DNA of 64,000 nucleotides from an uncultured Chitinophagaceae bacterium. GTDB taxonomy: Bacteria; Bacteroidota; Bacteroidia; Chitinophagales; Chitinophagaceae. Below, one piece after another: positions 32,470 to 43,100 of the stretch. Position 1 is the first letter of the stretch, and every line of letters begins with the position of its first letter. Position numbers and translations under genes: made by a program. The DNA lies in NCBI GenBank assembly GCA_937862815.1, contig CALMED010000047.1, forward strand, positions 32,970 through 96,969. Direction: 5' to 3'. The notes below the pieces were generated by a model that was given only the letters and a program-made list of their open reading frames with translations, was not told where the DNA came from and did not search any database.

Positions 32470-34701
32470 TCATTCATTCATTGATAGTCCCGGCCTATAA
32501 ATCCGCTCCGTATGCTTTATTACATCTTCTTTGTAAAATAATATCTCCTTGAACTGCCCCTGTGTGTACATCTCGCCCTGGTCGTTGAAATGTTTGCTTT
32601 CGGGATTGCCGCTGTTGCCGCCGGCTAATACAGATTTGGCTTTTACCTTCGGACCCAACTCCACAGCGCACACAAAACTGTTGCCGCTGAAGCCATAGCG
32701 TTTTACCGTACCGGGATAGCTGCGGCTGTTAAAGGAAGGGAGCATGCCCCAGGTAGCGGAGGCAAAGGGCACAGGCCAGCTGGGCGCCACATCGTAATGG
32801 CGGGCCTGGATACTGCCGGTCAACCGCTGGAAACGGTTGATGGCACCCCAGGGTATTTCCCAGCTGCGAAAGTCGGATTTCAAATTCTGCACCACCGTGA
32901 AAAAAGGCTGCAGCAGTTGCTGCGGTGAAGCAGTAGCAGCGAACTGCCGGGTGCGGTTCACCTGGTCGGCTTCGCCTTCGTCTACATATACCTTCCTGAT
33001 ATCGTCATTCAGCAGTTCCGCCCACTGCACGGCCAGCGTGGTGGCGATGGATTGTTCCGACGATTGATAATCCCAGCTCCGGAGTACAGCTACCGGTGCC
33101 TGCAGCATTGTAAACAATGAATCGCCGGGTGAAAGTTGATGATAAGCTTTCAGCAGGGCGGGTACCAGTACTTCAAACGCAGTAAGTTTCCGGTTATAGC
33201 CCGTGGCAATGAGTTTATCAATCGTAAAATCCTTTTCATTCTGCAGCACCCGCACCGCGTTGAGGCCGCGGAAATTTTCCCCGTCGGGCGCCATATAGCG
33301 GGGATAGTTTTCCTTTTTTGGACTGGCATTTCCACTTACGGTAAAGGGTGTGGAGTTGCAGTTCTGGATCCAACCGGTGGATGGATTGATTACATGTACC
33401 GTTTCTTCCCATTTGTGGAGACCTTTCCAGTCGGTGGCAGACGTGGTGCCGTCCATTACAAGACTCCAGTTGAGTGAAGGATCGCGGCGGGGCACAAAAT
33501 TACCATGCCAGTAGGCGATGTTGCCTTTGTTATCGGCAAAAACCGTGTTGTTAGAGGCATTGGCCGTCCACTCCATCACTTTTTTATAATCATCCAACCC
33601 CTTTGCCTTCGTGCGGAGCCAGCTCTGGATCAGGCCGTTTCGGTCGCGGTTGTTGTGGCGTACAGCAATGCTGCTTCCGTCGCGCCTGGCCATGAGGGGA
33701 CCGTGATGCGTGAAATAAGCGGTGATGGTTTTGCTTTGCAGGCCCGCATCCGTTTTATACCGCAGGGTGATATTGCTGGTTGTAATGGTCCGCCACCGGT
33801 TATCGAAGCGGTACTGGTAGCCGTTTCCGTTTTTGCGGAGGCTGATACGGTACATATCGCTCACATCCACGTTGTTGCTGGTGTGCATCCAGCCGCAGTG
33901 TTCGTTGAAACCCTGGTAGATGAAAAACTGACCCCAGGTAACAGCACCATAGGCGTTCAGTCCTTCTTCGCTCACCATGTGCACTTCGGGACGAAAGTAA
34001 AACGTGGTGTGCGGGTTGATGTAGAGCAGTGCGTGGCCGGATGCGCTGCGGGAGGGCGCTATGGCAAAACCATTGGAGCCGTCCACCTGCCGCTGTAGTT
34101 CCCTCTCCGCCGCAAAGAACCCGGGATGCCCGGTCGCTTGTATGTTCGTCAATGTGATCGGGTTATTCATCCCGTAAAACGCTTCCACATCTTTTGCCGT
34201 CACATTGCCGGAGTTGATGGCGCCGATACTGCCGTCGGTCCACAGCAGCGGGTACCAGGGTTGGAAACGGTGGAGAAGGGCGGGCTTCACGCCGGGATGG
34301 GTGTAGAGGTAATAGTTGATGCCATCGGCCCAGGCGTTGAGGAGTTGCCGCAGCCAGGCGGGAGCGCTCCGGTAGTCGGCCACGGCGCCGGCCGAATCAA
34401 GCAGGAGGCGGAGGTAAAGGTCGTTGTACAGCTCCTTTTCGCCGTAGAGCTCGGCACGGCGGCCCAGTTTCTCGATGTAGTTCTGCTCCACCCGGTTGAA
34501 ATCGTCTTCGCATTGGGCATAGATGAGCCCGAAGACCGCGTCGGCATCGGTTTTACCGTACACGTGGGGGATGCCCCAGTGATCGCGGTGGATGGTGATG
34601 CGTTGGGCCTGCTGCTTCCAGCGGGCGGTTTCGGCAGCAGTGAAAGACTGGCCCTGAACGAGGGTGGGGAACAGCAGCAGAAATAAACAGAACAGCTTCA
34701 T
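32470..34701 (-). CDS. Exported penicillin acylase-family Ntn hydrolase
   Basis: A 743-residue protein with signal peptide (1-18, ending VQG/Q). The N-terminal half is the alpha chain: RDHWGIPHVYGKTDADAVFGLIYAQCEDDF. The auto-processing site follows: QVDGSNGFAIAPSRSASGHALL, with Ser209 as the new N-terminal nucleophile of the beta chain, then NPHTTFYF. The family cleaves itself into two chains and hydrolyses acylated amides: beta-lactams, acyl-homoserine lactones or lipopeptides. Substrate is not decidable here. Its C-terminus (RPGLSMNE) runs into the ATTCATTC repeats. Confidence 0.92.
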   Translation of the reverse strand: MKLFCLFLLLFPTLVQGQSFTAAETARWKQQAQRITIHRDHWGIPHVYGKTDADAVFGLIYAQCEDDFNRVEQNYIEKLGRRAELYGEKELYNDLYLRLLLDSAGAVADYRSAPAWLRQLLNAWADGINYYLYTHPGVKPALLHRFQPWYPLLWTDGSIGAINSGNVTAKDVEAFYGMNNPITLTNIQATGHPGFFAAERELQRQVDGSNGFAIAPSRSASGHALLYINPHTTFYFRPEVHMVSEEGLNAYGAVTWGQFFIYQGFNEHCGWMHTSNNVDVSDMYRISLRKNGNGYQYRFDNRWRTITTSNITLRYKTDAGLQSKTITAYFTHHGPLMARRDGSSIAVRHNNRDRNGLIQSWLRTKAKGLDDYKKVMEWTANASNNTVFADNKGNIAYWHGNFVPRRDPSLNWSLVMDGTTSATDWKGLHKWEETVHVINPSTGWIQNCNSTPFTVSGNASPKKENYPRYMAPDGENFRGLNAVRVLQNEKDFTIDKLIATGYNRKLTAFEVLVPALLKAYHQLSPGDSLFTMLQAPVAVLRSWDYQSSEQSIATTLAVQWAELLNDDIRKVYVDEGEADQVNRTRQFAATASPQQLLQPFFTVVQNLKSDFRSWEIPWGAINRFQRLTGSIQARHYDVAPSWPVPFASATWGMLPSFNSRSYPGTVKRYGFSGNSFVCAVELGPKVKAKSVLAGGNSGNPESKHFNDQGEMYTQGQFKEILFYKEDVIKHTERIYRPGLSMNE

Positions 34702-34873
34702 ACACGGAGCGGTTAATCGTACGCCTTAAAGCTACGTGATCGGGTCAGCAGGAACAAACAGGAATTTGTATCCCGGAACAGGAATTACAGGAACGGTTGC
34801 CGTATGTGCTTTTGTGAACGCGTAATGAATGGCCTGCAGGTAACTCCCGGAGGACGCACACGGACGAACTTGC

Positions 34874-35905
34874 TTAATTTAAAACCTCGTACAGGATCAC
34901 CTCCCCTTCTTTGTTTTTAAGCGCTGCAGAACCGATGCGGTTGCATTGAAAACTCTGCTTCACCTTTTCATAGCTTTCTTCCGTGATCAGGATCTGGTTG
35001 GACCCAGCTTTGCCTTGCAGGCGCTGGGCGGTGTTCACGGTGTCGCCTATAACGGTATAGTCGAGCCGCCGCAGTGCCGCCGAACCGATGTTGCCCGAAA
35101 TCATTTCACCGCTGTGGATGCCAATTGCCACTTTGGGTAAAAAGCTGTGTTCGGATGGTAGCGCGTCTATTTTATTGCGGATAGCGAGGCAGGCATCTAT
35201 GGCCCGGTCGAGGTGGAAGCTTCCCTTAAAAACAGCCATTATACAATCACCCATGAACTTGTCTACAATTCCGTTCTGGGCAATGATTTCCTTCACCATG
35301 AGATCAAAATAATGATTGAGCATCTTCACCACCGTATCGGCAGCTTGCTTTTCGCTGATGGCAGTAAAGCCGCAGATATCAATAAAGGCAACAGAGGCCT
35401 CCACCGTTTCATTGTCGGTCAACGACTGTTCGTATTCCCGTGTGCCCATGAACTGCAGCACATTGGCATCCACATACATCTTCAGGATGTTGTTTTCCTT
35501 GATGGCCTGCAGGGTTTCTTTCAGTTGGTTCACGTAGCGGATGGTTTTCTCCATGGTGATGGACAAGTCTTCAAAATTCACCGGCTTGGTGATGAAATCG
35601 AAGGCCCCCCGGTTCATGGCTGTGCGGATATTGTCCATGTCGCCGTAGGCAGATACCATCACGGCCCGGGTGAGCGGAGCGGCTTCACTGAGGCGGGTGA
35701 GCAAGGTCAGTCCGTCCATTTCCGGCATGTTGATGTCGCTCAGAATGATGGCGATATCCGGGTGTTGCTGCATTTTTTCAAGCGCATCATGGCCGTTCAC
35801 AGCAAACACGAATTCGTATTGCTGTTCCCGGATCTCCCGGCGGAATTTCTGCCGGATCAGCACTTCCAGGTCGGTCTCGTCGTCGGCAACAAGTATCTTG
35901 GTCAT
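34874..35905 (-). CDS. Response regulator fused to class III adenylyl cyclase
   Basis: A 343-residue two-domain signalling protein. The receiver domain (1-120) has the phospho-acceptor Asp57 (LSDINMPEMDGL), VSAYGD and FITKPV (Lys 107). A short linker helix leads to a class III nucleotide cyclase (about 165-343): SVAFIDICGFTAIS (metal Asp176), NGIVDKFMGDCIMAVF (Lys216 and metal Asp220) and LDYTVIGDTVNTAQRL (Thr284, Asn291, Arg295). Lys216 with Thr284 favours ATP over GTP, so cAMP is the likely product. It is last of three overlapping genes (kinase, regulator, regulator-cyclase; ATGA overlaps). Confidence 0.92.
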   Translation of the reverse strand: MTKILVADDETDLEVLIRQKFRREIREQQYEFVFAVNGHDALEKMQQHPDIAIILSDINMPEMDGLTLLTRLSEAAPLTRAVMVSAYGDMDNIRTAMNRGAFDFITKPVNFEDLSITMEKTIRYVNQLKETLQAIKENNILKMYVDANVLQFMGTREYEQSLTDNETVEASVAFIDICGFTAISEKQAADTVVKMLNHYFDLMVKEIIAQNGIVDKFMGDCIMAVFKGSFHLDRAIDACLAIRNKIDALPSEHSFLPKVAIGIHSGEMISGNIGSAALRRLDYTVIGDTVNTAQRLQGKAGSNQILITEESYEKVKQSFQCNRIGSAALKNKEGEVILYEVLN

Positions 35906-36279
35906 GACATTTTTGTTTTAAGTTTTTCCTTTAGCGCCGAAAAATCAACCGGTTTGGTTAAAAAATCATCCGCGCCGGATTGCAACGCGTTGTTGTAATT
36001 GTCCGCATCGCCGTACGCTGTGATCATCATCACCACAGGCGGGGGCTTCTCGTATTCCTTTTTAATGCGGCGGAGTAATTCCAGGCCGCTCATACCCGGC
36101 ATATTGATATCGCTCAGAATCAGAATGGCCTCCTGGTGATGACTTTGCATGTAAGCCAGCGCTTCTTCTCCGGAAAAAGCAAATGCAAATTCCATTTCAC
36201 CGCTTCTCATTTCACGGCGAAAGCGTTGTTCAAACAACACTTTTACATCCTGTTCATCATCCACTACTAAAATTTTCAT
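35902..36279 (-). CDS. Single-domain response regulator
   Basis: A 125-residue receiver domain only: acidic pocket DDE (7-9), phospho-acceptor Asp57 (LSDINMPGMSGLELL), ITAYGD and FLTKPV. It overlaps the upstream kinase (4 nt) and downstream regulator-cyclase (4 nt), so the three are translationally coupled. It closely resembles the receiver of the adjacent regulator-cyclase (same QRFRREM/QKFRREI helix). It may carry phosphoryl groups among the several kinases or act by binding. Confidence 0.93.
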   Translation of the reverse strand: MKILVVDDEQDVKVLFEQRFRREMRSGEMEFAFAFSGEEALAYMQSHHQEAILILSDINMPGMSGLELLRRIKKEYEKPPPVVMMITAYGDADNYNNALQSGADDFLTKPVDFSALKEKLKTKMS

Positions 36280-38444
36280 GATTGTGAATTGGGGAGGTGA
36301 ACAATAAAAGTCGTGCCTTCCTTTTCTTTTGTTTCAACCTGCATGGAACCACTATGTCCCTTGGTGACAATATCATAACTCAGGCTGAGACCCAACCCGG
36401 TTCCCTGGCCGGTGGGCTTGGTAGTGAAGAAGGGTTGAAAGATCTTGTCAATGACAGCCCGGGGAATACCTGTTCCGTTATCGGCAATGGTAATAGTAAT
36501 GGCACCTGTTCCCTTTTTTGTTGTAACGGAAACCAGGGGTTCGTAGCTTTCGTCACCCAATGATGCCGCTTTTGCCTTTTCACTTACGGCATAAAATGCG
36601 TTGTTGATTAAATTCAGAACAACGCGCCCGATCTCCTGCGGCACCACCTTTACTTTTCCGATGTGTGGATCAAAATCGGTGGAAAAACCGGCTCGGAAAC
36701 TTTTATCCTTTGCCCGGAAACCATGATAGGCCAGCCGCAGGTACTCATCACACAAGGCATTGATATCCGTCGGTTCTTTTACCCCGCTGCCGCTCCGGCT
36801 GTGTTGCAGCATGCCTTTTACGATGGAGGACGCCCGTTCACCGTGATGGGCAATTTTTTCCAGGTTGCCGATCAGATCATCCGCAATGCCTTTTACCTCC
36901 GCGGTATTTCCCTTGTCCGCTTCCTCCACCAGTTCCCGCACCAGGTCGGCGCTCACCTCGCTGAAATTGTTCACAAAATTCAGGGGGTTCTGGATTTCAT
37001 GGGCAATGCCCGCCGTGAGTTCGCCGAGGCTGGCCATTTTTTCGCTCTGGATGAGCTGTTTTTGTGTGGACTTGAGTTGCTCCAGCGCTTCCTCGGCAAT
37101 GGATTTCTGGTGCTCAATGATGTTGTTTTTCTGTTGCAGTTCCCTGTTGGCTGTTTTCTCTTTTTGCCGGCTGCGGTACACGAGGAAAATGACCAGCAAG
37201 GCGGAGAACAAGGCAGCAAAAGCCGAAAAGATCCACCAGCGCTGCTGCAGGTTGGTGCGCTCGTATTCCAGTTCCTTTTTTGAGAAATCAAATTCGGCTT
37301 TCAACCGTTCGCTCATCCGCTCCGCCTCCGTGTTGCGCAGGCTGTCGGCATACTGTTTAAAGCGGCGGTAATGGGCCAGCGCCTGCAGGCCGTCGCCCTT
37401 TTGTTCGTAAACGGAAGCCAGTACTTCGTTGGCATCCCGCATCAGCTGCGGCTGCCCCATTTCTTCCGCCATGACCAGCGCCTGTTGTCCATAGCTAAGC
37501 GCTTCTGCTGATTTACCCTGCCGGTGCAGGGTATTGGCCAGGCCTGTGAGGGCAACACAGGCGGAAGGCTTGTACCCGGCCTCCAGGGCCAGGTCGGCTG
37601 CCTGCTTAAAATACCGGGCGGCCACGGCTAAACTGTCCGACTTAAAATACAAAAGCCCCAGGTTTTTATTCGCCGATATCAGCGAACGGATTCTGCCGGC
37701 CAGTGCCGCATTGGTAAGCGCCGTTGTAAAATAATGCCGGGCCGTAGCAAAGTCGTTTTTGTCGAGATAAATTTCACCGATGTTGTTGCTGGCAATTACG
37801 ATTCCGTCTGTATCGTGTAACGCAACGGAAATATTCAGGAACTTTTTGTAATTCAGTTCTGCTTCATCCGGCCTGTTCTGGTAATAATGAATAATGGCGA
37901 TGTTGTTGTGGGTACTTCCTGCAGTATACTGGTCTTTCACCGCTTCAGCAGCCGCCAGGGTTTCGTAGTAATACTGGAGCGCCCTGCTGAAATTTCCCTG
38001 GGCCATGGCCGTCAGCCCCAGGTTGTTCAGCGCCTTCGGGAGCAGCTCCGTAAGCTGGTGTTGTTTACAGCGCTCCACGCCCTTTTGCAGGCTTTCAATG
38101 CTGGCCGCATAGTCCCCTTTGTTGTACAAGGCAACGCCCGTATTGATGTAAACCGATGCTTCTCCTTCGTGATAGCCTGCCTCCCGGCACCATTTGTCGT
38201 GCTGTTGAAGAAGCTGTAAAGCGCTGTCGGGATTCTTCTCCGCATAACTGAATGCCAGGTTATTCACCGCTTTGAGCCAGGCCGTATCCTTTTTGTAATT
38301 GACTTTTTGCTGCAGTTCCTGCACCCGCAGTTGCAGCGTGGCAATATTGCCCTTTTGGGCAACTGCCGGGGCAACAGCCCAACAAAGTAATATCCCTGTA
38401 AACAACCAGGTGAAAGCCAGAAAGCGCATGGGGGTAAGGTTCAT
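36276..38444 (-). CDS. Histidine kinase with extracytoplasmic TPR sensor
   Basis: A 722-residue membrane kinase. Signal peptide (1-29, ending AVAQ), then six to seven TPR units (about 35-375: AVNNLAFSYAEKNPDSAL, ALNNLGLTAMAQGNFSRAL, NNIGEIYLDKNDFATA, NLGLLYFKSDSL). One membrane helix (about 403-423) leads to a coiled coil (about 430-470), then the HisKA block ASLGELTAGIAHEIQNPL with phospho-His482, and the ATPase domain (DIGRVVLNLINNAFYAV-like, DNGTGIP, GTGLGLSLS). It is the first of three overlapping genes with a single receiver and a receiver-cyclase. Confidence 0.93.
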   Translation of the reverse strand: MNLTPMRFLAFTWLFTGILLCWAVAPAVAQKGNIATLQLRVQELQQKVNYKKDTAWLKAVNNLAFSYAEKNPDSALQLLQQHDKWCREAGYHEGEASVYINTGVALYNKGDYAASIESLQKGVERCKQHQLTELLPKALNNLGLTAMAQGNFSRALQYYYETLAAAEAVKDQYTAGSTHNNIAIIHYYQNRPDEAELNYKKFLNISVALHDTDGIVIASNNIGEIYLDKNDFATARHYFTTALTNAALAGRIRSLISANKNLGLLYFKSDSLAVAARYFKQAADLALEAGYKPSACVALTGLANTLHRQGKSAEALSYGQQALVMAEEMGQPQLMRDANEVLASVYEQKGDGLQALAHYRRFKQYADSLRNTEAERMSERLKAEFDFSKKELEYERTNLQQRWWIFSAFAALFSALLVIFLVYRSRQKEKTANRELQQKNNIIEHQKSIAEEALEQLKSTQKQLIQSEKMASLGELTAGIAHEIQNPLNFVNNFSEVSADLVRELVEEADKGNTAEVKGIADDLIGNLEKIAHHGERASSIVKGMLQHSRSGSGVKEPTDINALCDEYLRLAYHGFRAKDKSFRAGFSTDFDPHIGKVKVVPQEIGRVVLNLINNAFYAVSEKAKAASLGDESYEPLVSVTTKKGTGAITITIADNGTGIPRAVIDKIFQPFFTTKPTGQGTGLGLSLSYDIVTKGHSGSMQVETKEKEGTTFIVHLPNSQS

Positions 38445-38536
38445 CGATTGCTAACAAGATAAGTATTCCGCAAGGCAATCGGGTAAGAAAATTCCGCTTT
38501 ATTTACGGCAAAGGGACCATTGGGTTAAAAAAGGGC

Positions 38537-38566
38537 TTGCACGGCTGACGAGAAAAACTATCTTTA
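38537..38566 (+). promoter_or_regulatory. Candidate promoter of the lipoprotein/caspase unit
   Basis: TTG (38537-38539), a 19-nt spacer and TATCTTTA (38559-38566) match the Bacteroidota pattern with one -7 mismatch. It is 23 nt before the lipoprotein ATG and between two divergent genes, so it would drive 38590 and 38823. Confidence 0.55.
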
Positions 38567-38589
38567 TACCTAAACCATAAACTTTGCTT

Positions 38590-38811
38590 ATGCAACATGT
38601 AAAAAAATTACGCCGCATGGCCGGCTGGGCGCTGGCGCTTGTATTTACATCCGCCCTGGTAATTGCCTGCAACAACGAAGCCGAAGACTCACAGGAGCCC
38701 GCAGCCGACACCCCTGCTGTGGTAGCCCCTCCTGCAACGGACACCCTGCCCGCAGTGGATACCACTGCCACCAGCCGTCCGGACGGAAGTACAACAGGCG
38801 GAATCAAGTAA
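38590..38811 (+). CDS. Small lipoprotein with Pro/Thr/Asp-rich tail
   Basis: A 73-residue protein: signal sequence with lipobox LVIAC (Cys27), then a short linker-like tail rich in Ala, Pro, Thr and Asp (DTPAVVAPPATDTLPAVDT). No folded domain. It precedes a caspase-family gene by 11 nt in the same direction and has a likely promoter. It may anchor or accompany the caspase in the envelope; that is inference. Confidence 0.72.
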   Translation: MQHVKKLRRMAGWALALVFTSALVIACNNEAEDSQEPAADTPAVVAPPATDTLPAVDTTATSRPDGSTTGGIK

Positions 38812-38822
38812 AAACTTCACCC

Positions 38823-40184
38823 ATGACCGGCAGAAGCTGTTGGAGGTTTGTAAAGAAACAACTGCCAATAGCTTCTGTTTTTTTATGCCTGCTTGTTGGT
38901 GGCGGCACAACCTCCTCGCAGGCACAGGCGTATTTTCATCTGCAGGTGGAGAGCGATACGCCCGTTGTTGCCTACCAGTATTTTTTGCGCCTGGAACCGG
39001 ATGGCGGCGCTTCCCTCCGGATGGCTTACACAGCGGAGGGAAAAGACGTACTGGCAGAAGTGTTGCTGGCCGATTCGGTAACCTCCGGCTCCAGCCGCTT
39101 CCTGGTGCCTCAAACCTCCCCCCGGTTTATTAAAGGCATACCTGCCGTTCCACCGCCGCTGCCCTGCCTGCAGTTTGAACCGCGGACGGACAGTACCGGA
39201 CTGTACTATGAGCCCACCGCTGTTTACTTCGTCCAAAACGGAAACCTGCTGCCGGCAACGTTGGTAACGGCTCAACAGAAAACATTTGAAGAGCTTGTAC
39301 AGGAAAAAGCCCGGGTGCTGCAGTTTTATCCGGTGAACGATCCGTTTTACCTGTTACTGTCTGGTTTTTCCACCCGCAGCCTCAATACGGATGAAGTAAA
39401 GCGCAGGTTCTACCTCATCCTCATAGCCAATACCAACGACCCGCTGATTGGTACTTCGTCGCAAAAAGACCTGCAGGGAATGACCGAAACATTTACCGTG
39501 CTCACCCGGCAGGCCGGTATCACCCTGGTACCTGTGGTTGTAGCCGGCGATGCGTTCAACATCGGCAACACCCGAAAAGTCATTGATACCATCCGTCCTG
39601 GTCCCGCGGACATTGTTTTATTCTACTATTCCGGTCATGGTTTCCGGTACAGCAACGACAACAGTAAGTACCCCCGCATATCTTTCCGTACCAATAACCT
39701 GCAGGTACGGGCCAATAACAACCTGGCCGTGGAAGATGTGTACAACCGTCTCCTGGCCAAAGGGGCCCGCGTTACCATTGTAATCAGCGATTGCTGCAAT
39801 GAAAAACTGGGTGCTTCCGTACCGTTTGGAATGGACCTGCTGCGGCCACGGTCCACGGGCACAGAAGGTATGAAGCTGAACTTCGACCAGTTCAGGAAAT
39901 TGTTTATTCCCCCCCAGCCCACCTCCATCATTATTGGCTCCGCGGCAGCCAACCAACTGGCCGTGGGCAATCCGCATATGGGTGGATTCTTTACCAATTT
40001 CTTCCGGGCCGAACTCATCAAGAGCCTGTATGGCAATACGGGTGAAAATTCCTGGCTGCGCATAGCGCTGAACGCAACAGAAAACACCCGCAAACAATCC
40101 CTCACGGCCCCCTGCCCGCATACCCCCAATGTACAGGGACGGTGCCTGCAACGGGCCGAGGTGAAAGTGCTGCCGCCCCTGTAA
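38823..40184 (+). CDS. Exported caspase-family (C14) cysteine protease
   Basis: A 453-residue protein with an N-terminal hydrophobic export segment (about 14-30, ending before QAQA). Residues 40-180 are a beta-rich domain I cannot name. Residues about 195-450 form the caspase fold: DIVLFYYSGHGFRYS with catalytic His272, and VTIVISDCCNEKLG with catalytic Cys325. The SDCC motif corresponds to the DxC of the family. It is 3'-end to 3'-end with the caspase-TPR gene (9 nt between stops). A proteolytic enzyme in the periplasm is the likely form. Confidence 0.88.
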   Translation: MTGRSCWRFVKKQLPIASVFLCLLVGGGTTSSQAQAYFHLQVESDTPVVAYQYFLRLEPDGGASLRMAYTAEGKDVLAEVLLADSVTSGSSRFLVPQTSPRFIKGIPAVPPPLPCLQFEPRTDSTGLYYEPTAVYFVQNGNLLPATLVTAQQKTFEELVQEKARVLQFYPVNDPFYLLLSGFSTRSLNTDEVKRRFYLILIANTNDPLIGTSSQKDLQGMTETFTVLTRQAGITLVPVVVAGDAFNIGNTRKVIDTIRPGPADIVLFYYSGHGFRYSNDNSKYPRISFRTNNLQVRANNNLAVEDVYNRLLAKGARVTIVISDCCNEKLGASVPFGMDLLRPRSTGTEGMKLNFDQFRKLFIPPQPTSIIIGSAAANQLAVGNPHMGGFFTNFFRAELIKSLYGNTGENSWLRIALNATENTRKQSLTAPCPHTPNVQGRCLQRAEVKVLPPL

Positions 40185-40193
40185 CCGGCCGCA

Positions 40194-43100
40194 TCATTGC
40201 TCCCAGTTCGCCGCTTCACCGGGAATGCGGTACAAATTAGGCGTCAAAAAGACATCCTCCCGCTCATTCCCTGTACAGGCTGCCTCTTCCGTTTCCAGTT
40301 GGAACAGGTTGGCGTTACCTCTTCTTTTTTTAAGTGACGCCCAGGCGGGATCATGCTGCAGCACCTGCGCCTGGCAAAACCCGGCAGCAAGGGCTTTTTC
40401 CAGGTAGGTACGGGCTGATTTATCTTTCCGTAACAAGGCATAGCAACGTGCCAGCATGTAATACCGCCGGGCCAGCAACGGCTGCAGGGCGGGCGGCTGG
40501 GCGTGATTGCTATCTGCTTGTGGTACGAGGGGAAACTGCTGCTGCAAGAGCGCAACCGCCTCCTTGTACTGTTGCTGCACCATCAAGAGGTTGGCTTCCT
40601 GCAGCAGGCGGCGGCAACTGTCGGCAAGATCCGTAACGGGAGATTGACGGATGAGTTCCGTAACCCGCGTGTAATTTCCCGCAACGGTGTGGAAGAAGAT
40701 GAGGTGTTGCAGTGCTGCCGGATCGAGCAGGTGTTGCTGCTGCAGTGTATCCAATTGCTGCTGCGCCTCCTTGTGATAGCCTGCGTACAGCAAGAGGCGA
40801 ACGAGTGCCTGCCGGATGCCGGTGTTGGCCGGATGCCGGCGCAACACATACGTGTACCACTTCTTTGCAGCTGCATCATTTCCCACCCATCTGAACAGGT
40901 CGGCCAGCATACGTGCGTTGGTTATATCGGCTTCCTCACCGGGTGCTAGTGCCTGTGCCTCCTGAAACAGTCCAATGGCTGTTGTTACGGGGTGGAAGGC
41001 CGGAAGCTGTATGAATATAGTATCGTTTAATCCGGGCAACGGCCATTGCGCTTCCTGTGTGTCAAAAGGCTCCTGCCCGGTTTGCCAGGGATAGGCATAG
41101 TTCACCAGGTCGTTGGTGAAAGAGACGTACTGCTCCTCCGGCATCTGGCTGTAGGCCAGCAGCAGGCGCTGGTACAAAAAGCGGGCAGCCTGTTGCTTCC
41201 AGTAATAATTGCGGGGCTGGCGTTGCATCATCCGGTTGTAGAAGTCATGTACGGTTATTTCCAGTTCGCGGTTCGTTTTTACCCAAAATATGTTGAAGAT
41301 TCTGCCGGTCTGTTGCCAGGTGCCGGGTACCCGGTCTTGCACGGCTTTACGTCTTAGATCCCCGGCCGTCCGGCTCCGTTCTACCTGTTCCAGCAAAACC
41401 GCTTCCGCCTGGTCGTATTGCTGCAATTGTTCATGAAGCTTCATTAATTGAACAGCGGAAGAGATTTTTACCGGCATATCATACAGGCCGAGTAAATACT
41501 CGTAGGGCGACATATCGGGTGAACCGTTCTGCGCATGGTAGGTATAATCTTTATAGACGGCCTGCTCGCTGAGCTTTCTGTTCTCCCGTACCAGCACCTG
41601 CCGGTACACCGCAATGGCTTCGGGGTACTGCTGTTGCTGCTCATACGTCCGGGCCAGCAAATAGAAATCTTCCTCCGCATCGTAGTTGAACCCGGTGAGC
41701 AGGTGAAAGATGCATTCCACCAATTGGGGGTTATCGGTTTGATAATCTGTTTCATGTACGAGCAAACTGTCGGTTCGGTGACGGCGGATGGCTTCCTGCA
41801 AGAAGGCCGCCGCCTCGTTGAATTTACCCTGTGCAAGCAAGGCCTTGCCGAGGTAGTGGTGTGCCAGGGGAATTCCGGGCCGCAGGTGCACGATCTTCCG
41901 GAGATTGTTAACAAATGTGTCGGGTTGCAGGGTTTCCTGTGTACCCAGTGTGGTAAGCAGCAACCACAGCGGATGTTGCTGGTAGGCGCCTGGAAGCAAG
42001 TGCCGGAAACAGGAATCTGCACGGACGTACAATTCAACAGGTGGAATACCTCCCAATTCCACGCCATACCGGAAATAGGCATCGTTGACTGCAAAATCAT
42101 TTTTCAGCGATGCCGCTTTGAAAAAGAAACGGTTGGCTTGTTCGTAATCCCCTGTCTGCAGGTACAGATAAGCCAGCCGCTCAAACGGCAGGTAATGCAC
42201 CGGGTTCAGTTTGGTTGCACGGAGGAAATACGAAAGGGCCTCCAGTAACTTATTTTCCCGCTCCATCAGCAACCCCGCATTGATGTACACATACGAAAGG
42301 CCGGGCTGCAGCGAATCGGCATTCTGCAAGGCCAGTCGTGCCTGTGTATAATTCTTCGTCATCAGGTTCATGCGTACCTGGTTGCTCCACGGTATGGCCC
42401 AGGTGCTGGCCAGGGCAGATGCCAGGTTGTAATGATACTGAGCAGAATCAAATCGCCGTTGGTGCACGTACAGGTTGCCCAGCTCGTTGTGCACATAGGC
42501 CGCATACGGCTCGAGTGCCAATGTCTGGTATTGATACCGGAAGGCCATCCGCAGCAGGCTGTCGGTATTCCGGGAAACCGCCATCTCCATCCGGGTCAGG
42601 ATGCCCAGGAGGTAGTACCGGTTGGTTTGCAACACGGCTGCCAGGTGATGGTTGGGGGGGATGAGCGACAAAGCAGTTTCAATCAGGGGCACCACATCCC
42701 GGTAATTACGGGCGCCGGTGTAATAGTATTGTCGCTTTTCCAGTTCCGCCTCTTCGCCTGCCAGAAAAGCGTTGATCATGGCCTGCACATTAGCGTGTGC
42801 CCACTCCACCAACCGTTCATTGAACTGTTTGTTAAGCAATGGCTGCCGCCGGAGTTGATCCGCTAAAAGATGCAACGAATCAAGATGGGCAAAGCCGCCA
42901 AAGTACGGTGCATCATTGTCTGCCCGCTGGTTCAGACTGTCCTGCCACTGTACACACTGGTCGAGAATATGCAGGGGAAGCGAATCGGACGGCAGAATCT
43001 GCAACCGGTTGAAATCAATAAACAGTTCCAGCGGATACCGGGCCACCTGCTGAAAGAAGTAGTCAAGCGGAGGAAGTTCGGGTTCCCTGACGTCCTCCTG

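Noticed and set aside
32440..32485. Possible CRISPR-like array of ATTCACTC units
   Set aside because: Units are 8 nt with no spacers; this is a simple tandem repeat.
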